In this document: piece after piece, positions 7,080 to 14,793 of the stretch
Numbering within the stretch: the stretch's first letter is position 1
How the letters are laid out: every line of letters begins with the position of its first letter
The notes under the pieces: generated by a model
Told to the model about the DNA's origin: nothing
The model's database searches: none
What the model saw: the letters and a program-made list of their open reading frames with translations, nothing else
Made by a program: the position numbers and the translations under genes
NCBI GenBank assembly: GCA_029987045.1
Contig: DALTWN010000002.1
Coordinates: 1-19,758, forward strand
Reading direction: 5' to 3'
Length of the DNA stretch: 19,758 nt
Source: Methanocorpusculum sp.
GTDB lineage: Archaea > Halobacteriota > Methanomicrobia > Methanomicrobiales > Methanocorpusculaceae

Positions 7080-8297
7080 ATGGTAATGATAAAGCGAATT
7101 ATTGTAGGAATCCTCCTGGTTGCCGTACTTTTCTGCGGAATTGCCGCCGCTGATGAATTCGGCACGCTGCAGGTAATTGTCGTGGACACCACCGACAACC
7201 ACAATCCAGTATCAAATGCTATTGTCGAAATAACCATGGATGGGGGATCATATACCAACCAGAAAGTAACCTCGCTCAACGGTGACGGTTCTGTAGAATT
7301 CCAGACAATTCCGGTCGGAATATACGGTGTCAAGGTTTCAAAAGACGGATATATCACCAACCTGAAATCCATATCCGTCAATCCGCAACCACTGGTAACT
7401 CCATTGAATATACAGCTGGCTCAGGACAATCCGATCATGATTACCGTGACCGATGCACTCACTGGACAGCCGCTTCAGAATGCCGAAGTAAAAGTAAACA
7501 ATGCAGAACCCATAACAACCGACGCATACGGCAGAGCCTATGCCATCATGGCCAGAGGAACAAGCAATTCCATCCTGGTGACTGCGAACTCGTATCTTCC
7601 GTATTCGGAAACAAAATATATCGCTGCCGAGGATACCGCAATCAACATTCCTATGACGATTGCAGAAGTATCTCCTCTCCTTCTTGTCTATAATGAAGCA
7701 AAATCACCGGTTTCCGGCGCTGCAGTCACTGTCGACGGAAAACTCATTGCATATACCGACAGTTACGGAAGAGCACAGCTGCCCACCTACACTGCAGGAG
7801 TAACGTATCCAGTGAGCATCTCTTGCAACGGATACAACAACTACAACCAGGATATCGAATTCACTACGGACAAGACGGATTATATCATCACCCTTACCTA
7901 TGCATCGACACCTGTCCGTGTTACCGTAAGAACCGAAGATAAAGTATTACCCAACGCCCTGGTGTACTTCGATGGAGCAAACAAAGGGGTTACCGGAACC
8001 GACGGCACATTCACGGCAACCGCCGAACCGGGAAAAACCATCCTCATCTCTGCATCGCTTGAGGGATACAATGGAGAGAGTGTGACCTGTACGGTACAGG
8101 CAAATACCCAAAACGAGGTCACCATCCTGATGAAGGAGAATTTCCCGACAACACTGGTAGGTCTTGGAGCTCTTGCTGCAATCATTGTCCTGCTTATCGT
8201 TATCCTTCTGGTAGTCGGCAAGAGCCGGAAGAACAAAGCAAAGAACTCACCAGGAAACCCGTCGCACGGACCGACACGTAAGCGGGATTCCCTCTAA
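7080..8297 (+). CDS. Secreted, membrane-anchored protein with four carboxypeptidase-regulatory/PEGA-like domains
   Basis: The 405-residue protein starts with a signal peptide (MVMIKRIIVGILLVAVLFCG, cleavage likely after IAAA). Four repeated beta-sandwich domains of ~80-90 residues follow, at about 28-112, 116-205, 206-289 and 290-366. Each has the carboxypeptidase-regulatory-like logic P(V/L)xxAxVxVxG, T(D)xxGxA, and GYxxY near the end (for example SGAAVTVDGKLIAYTDSYGR). A single TM helix (~368-390) and a Lys/Arg-rich tail of about 25 residues place the bulk outside the cell. I chose the ATG at 7080 because GTGAT ends 4 nt before it; GTG 7071 and ATG 7086 are alternatives. It lies 44 nt downstream of AMP phosphorylase with no obvious terminator between. 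The function is structural or adhesive by analogy; the ligand is unknown. Confidence 0.8.
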   Translation: MVMIKRIIVGILLVAVLFCGIAAADEFGTLQVIVVDTTDNHNPVSNAIVEITMDGGSYTNQKVTSLNGDGSVEFQTIPVGIYGVKVSKDGYITNLKSISVNPQPLVTPLNIQLAQDNPIMITVTDALTGQPLQNAEVKVNNAEPITTDAYGRAYAIMARGTSNSILVTANSYLPYSETKYIAAEDTAINIPMTIAEVSPLLLVYNEAKSPVSGAAVTVDGKLIAYTDSYGRAQLPTYTAGVTYPVSISCNGYNNYNQDIEFTTDKTDYIITLTYASTPVRVTVRTEDKVLPNALVYFDGANKGVTGTDGTFTATAEPGKTILISASLEGYNGESVTCTVQANTQNEVTILMKENFPTTLVGLGALAAIIVLLIVILLVVGKSRKNKAKNSPGNPSHGPTRKRDSL

Positions 8298-8303
8298 AAC
8301 ACC

Positions 8304-8309
8304 TTTTTT
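8304..8309 (+). terminator. T6 terminator after the Ig-like surface protein
   Basis: A T6 run lies 6 nt after the TAA stop in the 37-bp convergent gap. Confidence 0.5.
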
Positions 8310-8310
8310 C

Positions 8311-8324
8311 AAAAATTAAAAAAA
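8311..8324 (-). terminator. T-run terminator for the GNAT gene (minus strand)
   Basis: The A5-TT-A7 stretch on the plus strand reads as two T-runs on the minus strand, 11 nt after the GNAT stop at 8335. Confidence 0.45.
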
Positions 8325-8334
8325 TAAGAAAACC

Positions 8335-8961
8335 CTAGAGTTTTCTGGCATACAGATAACAGACAAGCGGGACCTCACGGTCTCCATATTTGAGCATGAT
8401 ATTGCGTGTATTGACCCGTTCAAATCCCCGGTGTTCGTAGAACTGATAAGTGCAGTCTCCGTCAGTATTCAGATAGACTGCTTTTCCTGCATCAGTCCGG
8501 ATGAGTTCATTCAACAGTGCCGTACCGATACCGCGGACCGTCGAATGCGGATCCGCTGCAAGAAGGTCGATGGATCCGTCCGGGGGATTGTTCCCGAATG
8601 CTTCCTGATACATCTCTTCGTTGGTCTGATGGTATCGTAGTGCATCCTCCGGATACTTTTTCATTGCCCTCCATTGAAAAATACGCACGAATGTTCTGCC
8701 GAACCAGGTACTGTAGGGTTTCGGTTCACCTGCAAATGTATTGATCATTACGCCCACGCATGTGCCGTCAAGATAGGCCCCGTACATTCGGGTGGCAGTA
8801 GTGCAGGTATCGTACCAGAAATAGTATCCGAACAACCGGGTAAGCCGTTTGCTGGTAAAATAGCGGTCGAATTTCATTCCTTCGATTGCCCAGTCAACGG
8901 CTTTCCGTTTATCTTTTCGCCGTAACGCCGTAATCTCGATTACCGGTTTTGCTTCATCCAT
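8335..8961 (-). CDS. GNAT-family N-acetyltransferase
   Basis: The 208-residue protein has the acetyl-CoA-binding motif A with RGIGTALLNEL at 143-153 (the R-x-x-G-x-A pyrophosphate loop), preceded by the beta strand IDLLAADP, and followed by AVYLNTD and the motif B element FYEHRGF at 174-180. These define the GNAT fold; the substrate is not predictable. The first ~125 residues form a large N-terminal half with MYGAYLDGTCVGVMI as the usual early GNAT strands. The start at 8961 has GAGG about 8 nt upstream. Its promoter lies back-to-back with that of the tubulin-like operon, and it converges with the surface protein gene, so it is a single-gene unit. Confidence 0.88.
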   Translation of the reverse strand: MDEAKPVIEITALRRKDKRKAVDWAIEGMKFDRYFTSKRLTRLFGYYFWYDTCTTATRMYGAYLDGTCVGVMINTFAGEPKPYSTWFGRTFVRIFQWRAMKKYPEDALRYHQTNEEMYQEAFGNNPPDGSIDLLAADPHSTVRGIGTALLNELIRTDAGKAVYLNTDGDCTYQFYEHRGFERVNTRNIMLKYGDREVPLVCYLYARKL

Positions 8962-8992
8962 ACTGCTTCCTCAATTACCTATGTGGCGTGGG

Positions 8993-9000
8993 AATATAAT
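8993..9000 (-). promoter_or_regulatory. Putative TATA box of the GNAT gene
   Basis: The minus strand reads ATTATATT about 32-39 nt before the ATG at 8961, leaving room for a short leader. Confidence 0.4.
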
Positions 9001-9073
9001 TACATTATCATGTCAAATATCGGTCTTTTCACGATTTTTCTCAAAAATAGCCATGCCATGGGAATACGGTGAG

Positions 9074-9083
9074 CCTTATATGG
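9074..9083 (+). promoter_or_regulatory. Putative TATA box of the tubulin-like / mevalonate operon
   Basis: CCTTATATGG is centred about 35 nt before the ATG at 9113, giving a leader of around 9 nt. AAATATTTA at 9093-9101 is another AT-rich site but lies too close to the start. There is no Shine-Dalgarno before 9113. Confidence 0.35.
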
Positions 9084-9112
9084 GGATAAACCAAATATTT
9101 ACCTTAATATTA

Positions 9113-11722
9113 ATGCGTGCGTTACTCATAGGTGTTGGAAAAGCAGGATGCCGTATTGCGAATATGCTCACTGCCCATGATCTAAAAAGTGGCATAACAA
9201 GCGTACGCTCTTACATTTTTTCTCCGGATAAAGAATTCCTCTCCACCATGGAATCCATCGATCCGGAAAAACGGATTCTTCTCCTTCCAAAGGGACTAGA
9301 CCTGGAATCCTGCAAATTCGGGACTGATTTCGATGTGTCAAACATCACCGGATATTTATCGGACACCCTTGTCGATGAAGCCGATGCCGTCTTTGTCTGT
9401 GCCGGACTGGGAGGCAAGATGGGTGAAGCACTCCCGGCAATCATCACACAGCTGAGTATCGCATTGGCCAACCCGATATTCACTATCCTGACCATTCCTG
9501 CACGCAATGAAGGCGCACGTGTATCCGCCCGTGCGGCGGCGGAACTGGAAGCAATCAGAAAAGTAGCCAGTGCAGCAATCATCTTCGACAATGAAACATG
9601 GATTGTCCGGCTGGAAGAAGAACGTGCCGCAAAACTGGCAGAATCACGTGAAATTCTGGGAGAAGACGGAATTGTCATACGTGAACCTTCCAAACTTTCC
9701 GTGAACGAAGTTCATGATGAACTGAACGAACTGCTTACCCGGCGTGTCGAGCTGTTGCTTCGTGCCGGCGAAATTACGGAAAACGGCATTGAAACTGCAG
9801 AAGTAGTGCTCGATGCCGGAGAAGTTCTGAATACCCTGATAGATACCGATATCGTTTCTATCGGATATGCTGCTGAAGAACTGCCAAAGAAACTTCTTGG
9901 ATTCCTCAATCGCTTCAGAATGGAGAAGTATCTTCTGGAAGAGGGGCACAAACGTACCGCACGTATTGTCAATCTGGCAAAACGTGCAGTCTATGAAGAA
10001 GTATCCATTCCCTGCGATCTGACAACAGCAAACAAGGCATTGGTCCTGATTACCGGACCATCAAACGAACTGTCGATGAAAGGATTCCAGACCATCAGGC
10101 GATGGATCGACAACAGTATCAAAGGTCTCGAGATGCGGGCCGGCGATTACCCAGTAAAATCCACAAAGGATGTAGGAGTCATCATCGTACTTGCAGGAAT
10201 CGAAAACGTTCCGCGTATTGCAGAACTCAATGAAATCCGTGTTTCCTATGACGAAGAGGTAAAGAAAAAATACCATACCCGAGAAGATCTCTTCAGCGAA
10301 AAACAGGAACCGGAACTCAGATCGGCAACGGATAAGGAAATCTTTGAAGAAGGCAGTGTCCTGAGTATCGGGGCGGACCCACTATCCGGATATGAAGTAA
10401 ATCTCGGATACGCCACCAGCGCCATGATGGGGGTTGCGGCTGCCTCCAGCATCGCCTATGCCGGATACGAAGCAGGGAATTCCCAATACCTGACTGAGGA
10501 TGATTCGGCTACCGATGATGCATTCTTCGACAATGAAACCGAGTATCCGGAAGAAGAGAATCAGCAATATGGAGAGGATGAATCCTATTCTGATGATGTA
10601 TTCTTCGACAATGAAACCGAGTATCCGGAAGAAGAGAATCAGCAGTATGGAGAGGATGAATCCAGTTCAGACGATGATTTCTTCGACGATGAAACCGAGT
10701 ATCCGGAAGAAGAGAATCAGCAGTATGGGGAGGATGGATCCAGTTCGGATGATGATTTCTTCGACGATGATACCGAATCTCAGGAAGAAGAATCCGGTAC
10801 AGATGACGTATTCCTTGAAGATGATGAATATGTGGATACATCAGGCGGTCACGTTCCAGCAGATGCATCAACCTCCGAAAGCACGGAAGAGGATGTCTTC
10901 GAAGACAATCCGGTTCCGGCCGTACCCACTCCTGCACCTGCAGCTGAAGCAGCTGTGTCTGCTGCTGCATCTGCCACAGCAACCGGCGCAGTAGCTGCAG
11001 GTGTTGCAACCGCCGGCGCAGCCGTCGTCGCCGGAAAGGTCATTCTGCCGAAAACAGAGAAGAAAACGGCAAAACGGAAGTCCGACCCGCAGATTACTGT
11101 CGGGGGAAGGAAGAAACAGAAAACAGATCTCGATAGTGCGATTCCACTGCCGAAACGCAACAAACAGCCGGACATGGTACTTGAAGGACAGGCAGACCTT
11201 GGAAAACGCAAAGTCCTGAAAGAAGGAATGGACCGGACCTCAGTGGGTTCCAGCAAACGGCCAAAAGAAACCGACGGAAGGGTATCGATCGGGTCCGGAC
11301 AGAGACCGAAGGAAACAGACGGCATCGTCTCAGTCGGAAGTGGACAACGGCCGAAAGAGACCGATGGCAATGTATCTGTCGGTTCCAAAATGCGGCCGAA
11401 AGAAACTGACGGCACTGTATCGGTAGGTACACGAAAGCGGCCGAAAGATGACGGGGGAGCAGTATCGGTAGGTGCCAAACGAAAACCGAATGATGCGGGA
11501 AGAGCAGTATCGGTAGGTACGAAACGGAAACCGAAAGATGATATCGGAAATGTATCGGTAGGCACCAAACGGACACCAAAAGAGATTGGAAATACCGTCA
11601 AGGTCGTTGAAAAGAAACCTCTGCAGACTGATGTATGGAAAACCATCCGCGATGCACAGAAGAAACGCGAATCCAGTACCGAGAAATCATCCGGAACGTC
11701 CCGCAATCTCAAATGGATGTGA
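9113..11722 (+). CDS. Tubulin/FtsZ-superfamily (CetZ-like) protein with acidic and basic repeat tails
   Basis: 869 residues. Residues 1-~375 resemble the tubulin/FtsZ superfamily, closest by eye to CetZ: nucleotide-binding GVGKAGCRIANML at 7-19, VFVCAGLGGKMGEALPAI at 93-110, ILTIPARNEGA at 125-135, IIFDNETW at 156-163, VVLDAGEVLNTL at 231-242 with SIGYA, and a C-domain with LVLITGPSNEL and IENVPRIAELNE. The normally Gly-rich tubulin signature reads GGKMGE, and the T7-loop Asn is replaced, although D234 and E237 remain. Residues 471-~568 hold 26-residue acidic repeats; 601-645 are Pro/Ala-rich and hydrophobic; 646-869 are basic, with eight 15-residue repeats. I chose ATG 9113 because the Rossmann strand starts there; a frame from 8981 adds unlikely sequence. 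It is first in a six-gene operon. A role in polymerisation or membrane positioning is inference. Confidence 0.85.
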   Translation: MRALLIGVGKAGCRIANMLTAHDLKSGITSVRSYIFSPDKEFLSTMESIDPEKRILLLPKGLDLESCKFGTDFDVSNITGYLSDTLVDEADAVFVCAGLGGKMGEALPAIITQLSIALANPIFTILTIPARNEGARVSARAAAELEAIRKVASAAIIFDNETWIVRLEEERAAKLAESREILGEDGIVIREPSKLSVNEVHDELNELLTRRVELLLRAGEITENGIETAEVVLDAGEVLNTLIDTDIVSIGYAAEELPKKLLGFLNRFRMEKYLLEEGHKRTARIVNLAKRAVYEEVSIPCDLTTANKALVLITGPSNELSMKGFQTIRRWIDNSIKGLEMRAGDYPVKSTKDVGVIIVLAGIENVPRIAELNEIRVSYDEEVKKKYHTREDLFSEKQEPELRSATDKEIFEEGSVLSIGADPLSGYEVNLGYATSAMMGVAAASSIAYAGYEAGNSQYLTEDDSATDDAFFDNETEYPEEENQQYGEDESYSDDVFFDNETEYPEEENQQYGEDESSSDDDFFDDETEYPEEENQQYGEDGSSSDDDFFDDDTESQEEESGTDDVFLEDDEYVDTSGGHVPADASTSESTEEDVFEDNPVPAVPTPAPAAEAAVSAAASATATGAVAAGVATAGAAVVAGKVILPKTEKKTAKRKSDPQITVGGRKKQKTDLDSAIPLPKRNKQPDMVLEGQADLGKRKVLKEGMDRTSVGSSKRPKETDGRVSIGSGQRPKETDGIVSVGSGQRPKETDGNVSVGSKMRPKETDGTVSVGTRKRPKDDGGAVSVGAKRKPNDAGRAVSVGTKRKPKDDIGNVSVGTKRTPKEIGNTVKVVEKKPLQTDVWKTIRDAQKKRESSTEKSSGTSRNLKWM
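10523..10813 (+). repeat. In-frame 78-bp tandem repeats (acidic 26-residue units)
   Basis: Three full units and one degenerate unit encode residues 471-496, 497-522, 523-548 and 549-~567 of the tubulin-like protein. Each starts FFD(N/D)ETEYPEEENQQYGED and ends in a Ser/Asp cluster. The first two copies are nearly identical in DNA, implying recent duplication; the fourth has lost the NQQYGED part. Confidence 0.9.
11258..11617 (+). repeat. In-frame 45-bp tandem repeats (basic 15-residue units)
   Basis: Eight consecutive 15-residue units encode residues 716-835 of the tubulin-like protein. The consensus is (R/K)PK(E/D)(T/D)DGxVSVG(S/T)xx, decaying towards the end (TPKEIGNTVKVVEKK). Each unit carries 2-5 basic residues plus a fixed VSVG core. 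Confidence 0.9.
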
Positions 11723-11725
11723 TGT

Positions 11726-12937
11726 ATGACAAAGCAGATTAAGGACCCGGTTCACGGATATATCGATGTTCCGAGTGAACTGATACCGCTTCTGGATTCT
11801 GCACTTGTCCAGCGTCTTCACCATATTCGCCAGCTGGGATTCGCCTATCTGGTCTATCCTGGGGCAAACCACACACGGTTCGAACATTCACTGGGGGCCA
11901 TGGCACTCGCAAATCGGGTATGCCAGAAACTCGATTTAGAAAAAGACGAACGAATCATGGTTTCTGCAGCTGCTCTTCTGCATGATATCGGTCATGGTCC
12001 ATTTTCGCATGCAAGCGAACGTCTTGCACAGGAATTCGGTGCATTCTCCCACGATGATATCATGGTGTTCCAGAACGAACTGCAACCGATGGTTGCCGAA
12101 CTCGGTGCGGATGTGAAGGAAATCGCCGCCATCATCTCCGGAAACCATCGTCTGGCATCCATCATTCACGGCGATCTGGATGTCGACCGGATGGACTATC
12201 TGCTCCGTGATGCACATTACACCGGAGTACCCTATGGCACACTCGATGTAAACCGTCTGATCCAATCACTATCCCTGGATTCCGACGAAGGACTCTTTCT
12301 TGAAGAAGAAGGACTGGGAGCAGCAGAAGCTCTGCTGTTGGCACGGACACTGATGGGGCCATCGGTGTACTTCCACCATGTCAGCAGAATCGCGGAAGAA
12401 ATGTTTCTGCATGCAGGCAAACATCTTTTTGATGCAGAAAGCATCAGAACTTTTCTGAGAATGGACGATGCAACGGCATCGACACTTCTTCTCAACGCGC
12501 AATCTTCCTGCGCACGGAACATGATGGCACGCATCCGTTCACGCAGATTGTTCAAACGTGCCGTCTATGTCGGCAGAAACCAGGTGAATATGGAACGGAT
12601 AGCCAATATTTCCAGAGATGAACGGGAACGGTTGCGCCTGGAAATCGCCGAAAAAGCACACCTCAATGAAGATTCGGTTATTCTCGACATTCCGACAATC
12701 CGTCATGATATGCATATGCAGGTGAAAGTGAAGAACCTCCACGACTTCGTGCCGTTCGACGATCTGATTCCATTGCTTACGCTCATGAATAAAACGCGAC
12801 GGGAACAGTGGCGGCTTGGCGTATACGCACCTCCTGAGAATCTGGAAGCAGTATCTTCTGCCGCAATCTCCGTACTTGGCATCCAGAAACCGACCAAACA
12901 GTACAAACTGTCTGAAATAAATATCGACGAATCATGA
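11726..12937 (+). CDS. HD-domain phosphohydrolase (SAMHD1/dGTPase-like, COG1078 type)
   Basis: The 403-residue protein has the full HD metal site: RFEHSLGAM (H54), ALLHDIGHGPFSH (H86, D87, further His at 90 and 95), and LDVDRMDYLLRDAHYTG, where D154 matches the last metal ligand of SAMHD1. Family members hydrolyse (d)NTPs or related nucleotides; whether this one does is not shown. The N-terminus (KDPVHGYIDVPSELIPLLDS) is typical of archaeal COG1078 proteins. The start is 3 nt after the tubulin-like stop, with GTGAT just upstream, and its stop overlaps the UbiX start in an ATGA. It is tightly coupled inside the operon. Nucleotide control next to a tubulin-like GTP-binding protein is suggestive only. 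Confidence 0.92.
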   Translation: MTKQIKDPVHGYIDVPSELIPLLDSALVQRLHHIRQLGFAYLVYPGANHTRFEHSLGAMALANRVCQKLDLEKDERIMVSAAALLHDIGHGPFSHASERLAQEFGAFSHDDIMVFQNELQPMVAELGADVKEIAAIISGNHRLASIIHGDLDVDRMDYLLRDAHYTGVPYGTLDVNRLIQSLSLDSDEGLFLEEEGLGAAEALLLARTLMGPSVYFHHVSRIAEEMFLHAGKHLFDAESIRTFLRMDDATASTLLLNAQSSCARNMMARIRSRRLFKRAVYVGRNQVNMERIANISRDERERLRLEIAEKAHLNEDSVILDIPTIRHDMHMQVKVKNLHDFVPFDDLIPLLTLMNKTRREQWRLGVYAPPENLEAVSSAAISVLGIQKPTKQYKLSEINIDES

Positions 12938-13530
12938 TACAAACTACCAATGCCATGGCTGAAACAAAAAAGATGAAACGAATCATCGTCGGTGTCACCG
13001 GCGGATCGGGAATGATATATGCGAAACATTTCCTGGATGCTCTGCAGGGAAAAGTCGAAGTCCACCTTGTCATCTCCGACAGTGCCCGCCTGGTCGCTTC
13101 ATACGAAGACATAGCGCTTGACGGTTATCCGTTCGTCTATGAAGACAATCATAAAATCGACGCGAAGATTGCAAGCGGGTCGTTCCAGTACGATGCCATG
13201 GTCGTCGTGCCCTGCAGTATGAAAACCCTTGCCGCCATTGCACACGGATATGCGGAATCGCTCATAACACGTGCTGCCGATGTCGCACTGAAAGAACGAA
13301 GAAAACTCATTCTCGTTCCGCGTGAAACCCCCTATAACAGGATTCACCTGACCAACATGCTTGCCGCAAACGATGCGGGAGCAATCATCATGCCGGCATC
13401 GCCACCGCTCTACAATCATCCGAAAACCATCGATGATCTGGCAGATATGATGGCAGCACGCATACTTGATCACTGCGGCATCGAGCATACGCTCGGAACC
13501 AGGTGGGGAGATGAAGAGATCCATGGATGA
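12934..13530 (+). CDS. ubiX: Flavin prenyltransferase UbiX
   Basis: UbiX joins dimethylallyl phosphate or pyrophosphate to FMN, making the prenyl-FMN cofactor of UbiD-type decarboxylases. The 198-residue protein shows the family motifs: IIVGVTGGSGMIYAKHF near the N-terminus (FMN phosphate loop), VHLVISDSA, VVVPCSMKTLAAIAHG, LILVPRETPYN, and IIMPASPPLYNHPKTIDDL near the C-terminus. The ATG at 12934 overlaps the HD gene's stop by 4 nt (ATGA). Met codons at 12955 and 12973 would trim 7 or 13 residues and give a more typical N-terminus, so the exact start is open. The next gene, a UbiD-family decarboxylase, overlaps its end by 8 nt, fitting cofactor supply to the neighbour. Confidence 0.95.
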   Translation: MIQTTNAMAETKKMKRIIVGVTGGSGMIYAKHFLDALQGKVEVHLVISDSARLVASYEDIALDGYPFVYEDNHKIDAKIASGSFQYDAMVVVPCSMKTLAAIAHGYAESLITRAADVALKERRKLILVPRETPYNRIHLTNMLAANDAGAIIMPASPPLYNHPKTIDDLADMMAARILDHCGIEHTLGTRWGDEEIHG

Positions 13531-14773
13531 ATTACGGACATTTATACGAAACATGACTGCGGCAGGTCTCGCAGATACCGTTACCCGCAACGTCTCTGCG
13601 GATATGGAAGCTGCGGAACTTGCATCGAAGACCGACCGTATGCTGATCTTTGAGGATATCGACGGACATCAGGTAGTGATGAATACCGTAACGAGTCACA
13701 AAGCGCTCGCACTGGCCCTGGGAATGCCTGAAGAGACACTCATACAACGGCTGTCCGAATGTACCTTTTCCGGTACGGTTGTCACGGGAGATCCGCTGAA
13801 ATGCGAACCGGCCGATCTCGACAGGATTCCAATCCTGAAACATTACCCGCGCGATGCAGGAAAATACCTGACATCCGGCATTGTGTTTTCCGCATACGAC
13901 GGAGTGGAAAATGCATCCGTTCACCGCATGCTGGTACTCGACAAGACACATCTTGCCGCACGTATCGTCGAACGCAGACATACGGATATTCTCTACCGGA
14001 AAGCCTGCGCTGATGGAAAGAAACTGCCGGTCGCCATCGTCATCGGAGTTAGCCCGGCAATCCTTTTTGCCGCGTGCACCCGTGTTCCTGAAGGATGCGA
14101 GATGCAGTATGCTGCAGAAATCACCGGCAAACCGCTGACCCTTCATGCATGTCCGAACGGCATCAAGGTCCCGGATGCGGAAATCGTGCTCTACGGATGG
14201 ATGACCGCTGAAACGGCAACCGAAGGTCCGTTCGTGGATATCAGCGGCACCTATGATTCCGTGCGGAAACAACCGGTCATTGAACTGGAGGGTATGTGCC
14301 TGAAACCCGGATTCATCTATCATGCACTTCTCCCGGGGGGTGCCGAACACAAGATGTTCATGGGAGCACCATACGAACCGAAACTCTATGCCGAAATCGG
14401 CAAAGTTGTCGATATCGATAAAGTCACTCTTACCCGCGGAGGTGCCAGATACTTCCATGCCGTCATCAGTATCCGGAAACATGCCGAAGATGATGGAAGA
14501 AAAGCAATCGATGCCGCATTTGCTGCGCACAAATCACTCAAGCATGTTGTCGTGGTGGATACGGATATCGATATTGAAAACCCGGTCGATGTCGAATATG
14601 CCATCGCCACCCGTATCCGTGCCGACCAGGACGTCGTTATTTATACTGGCGTTCCCGGATCCACGATCGACCCCTGCCGGATCGGCGATGGTTTGAACGT
14701 AAAAGCAGGTATAGATGCAACAATTCCCCTTGGTAGAGAGGAAGATTTCTTACGTGCTGAGTGGAAAATATAA
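13523..14773 (+). CDS. UbiD-family decarboxylase, predicted anhydromevalonate phosphate decarboxylase
   Basis: The 416-residue protein is UbiD-like: PILKHYPRDAGKYLTSGI at 104-121, RRHTDILYRK at 151-160, VIGVSPAILFAA, VPDAEIVLYGWM at 216-227, EGPFVDISGTYDS at 234-246, and HALLPGGAEHK at 267-277. In archaea this subgroup, encoded with aconitase X, decarboxylates trans-anhydromevalonate 5-phosphate to isopentenyl phosphate using prenyl-FMN; that assignment here rests on the neighbours. The usual EIVLEG reads E220-IVLYG, with Tyr224 in place of the second acidic residue. I chose ATG 13523 (MDELRTFIRNM) because it begins just inside the UbiX stop and has GGTGGGGAG 12-21 nt upstream; ATG 13511 is possible. 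The next gene follows after 20 nt. Confidence 0.9.
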   Translation: MDELRTFIRNMTAAGLADTVTRNVSADMEAAELASKTDRMLIFEDIDGHQVVMNTVTSHKALALALGMPEETLIQRLSECTFSGTVVTGDPLKCEPADLDRIPILKHYPRDAGKYLTSGIVFSAYDGVENASVHRMLVLDKTHLAARIVERRHTDILYRKACADGKKLPVAIVIGVSPAILFAACTRVPEGCEMQYAAEITGKPLTLHACPNGIKVPDAEIVLYGWMTAETATEGPFVDISGTYDSVRKQPVIELEGMCLKPGFIYHALLPGGAEHKMFMGAPYEPKLYAEIGKVVDIDKVTLTRGGARYFHAVISIRKHAEDDGRKAIDAAFAAHKSLKHVVVVDTDIDIENPVDVEYAIATRIRADQDVVIYTGVPGSTIDPCRIGDGLNVKAGIDATIPLGREEDFLRAEWKI

Positions 14774-14783
14774 TACAGAGAAA

Positions 14784-14787
14784 GGAG
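14784..14787 (+). promoter_or_regulatory. Ribosome binding site fixing the aconitase X start
   Basis: AAAGGAGTTATCGATG: GGAG lies 6 nt before the ATG at 14794. This argues against the upstream in-frame GTG at 14761. Confidence 0.6.
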
Positions 14788-14793
14788 TTATCG

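Noticed and set aside
8981..9112. N-terminal extension of the tubulin-like protein
   Set aside because: The extra 44 residues overlap the promoter region and precede the Rossmann strand, which normally sits at the N-terminus of the superfamily.
10523..11617. Regular repeats that might suggest a CRISPR array
   Set aside because: Both repeat sets (78 and 45 bp) are multiples of three, in frame, without unique spacers, and encode protein repeats.
10849..11712. Minus-strand frame of 287 codons opposite the basic repeats
   Set aside because: It mirrors the 45-bp repeats of the tubulin-like gene and has no independent support.
13532..14530. Long minus-strand open frame (332 codons) opposite the decarboxylase gene
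   Set aside because: It lies wholly antisense to a motif-complete UbiD-family gene and its translation shows no recognisable motifs; it is a codon-bias shadow.
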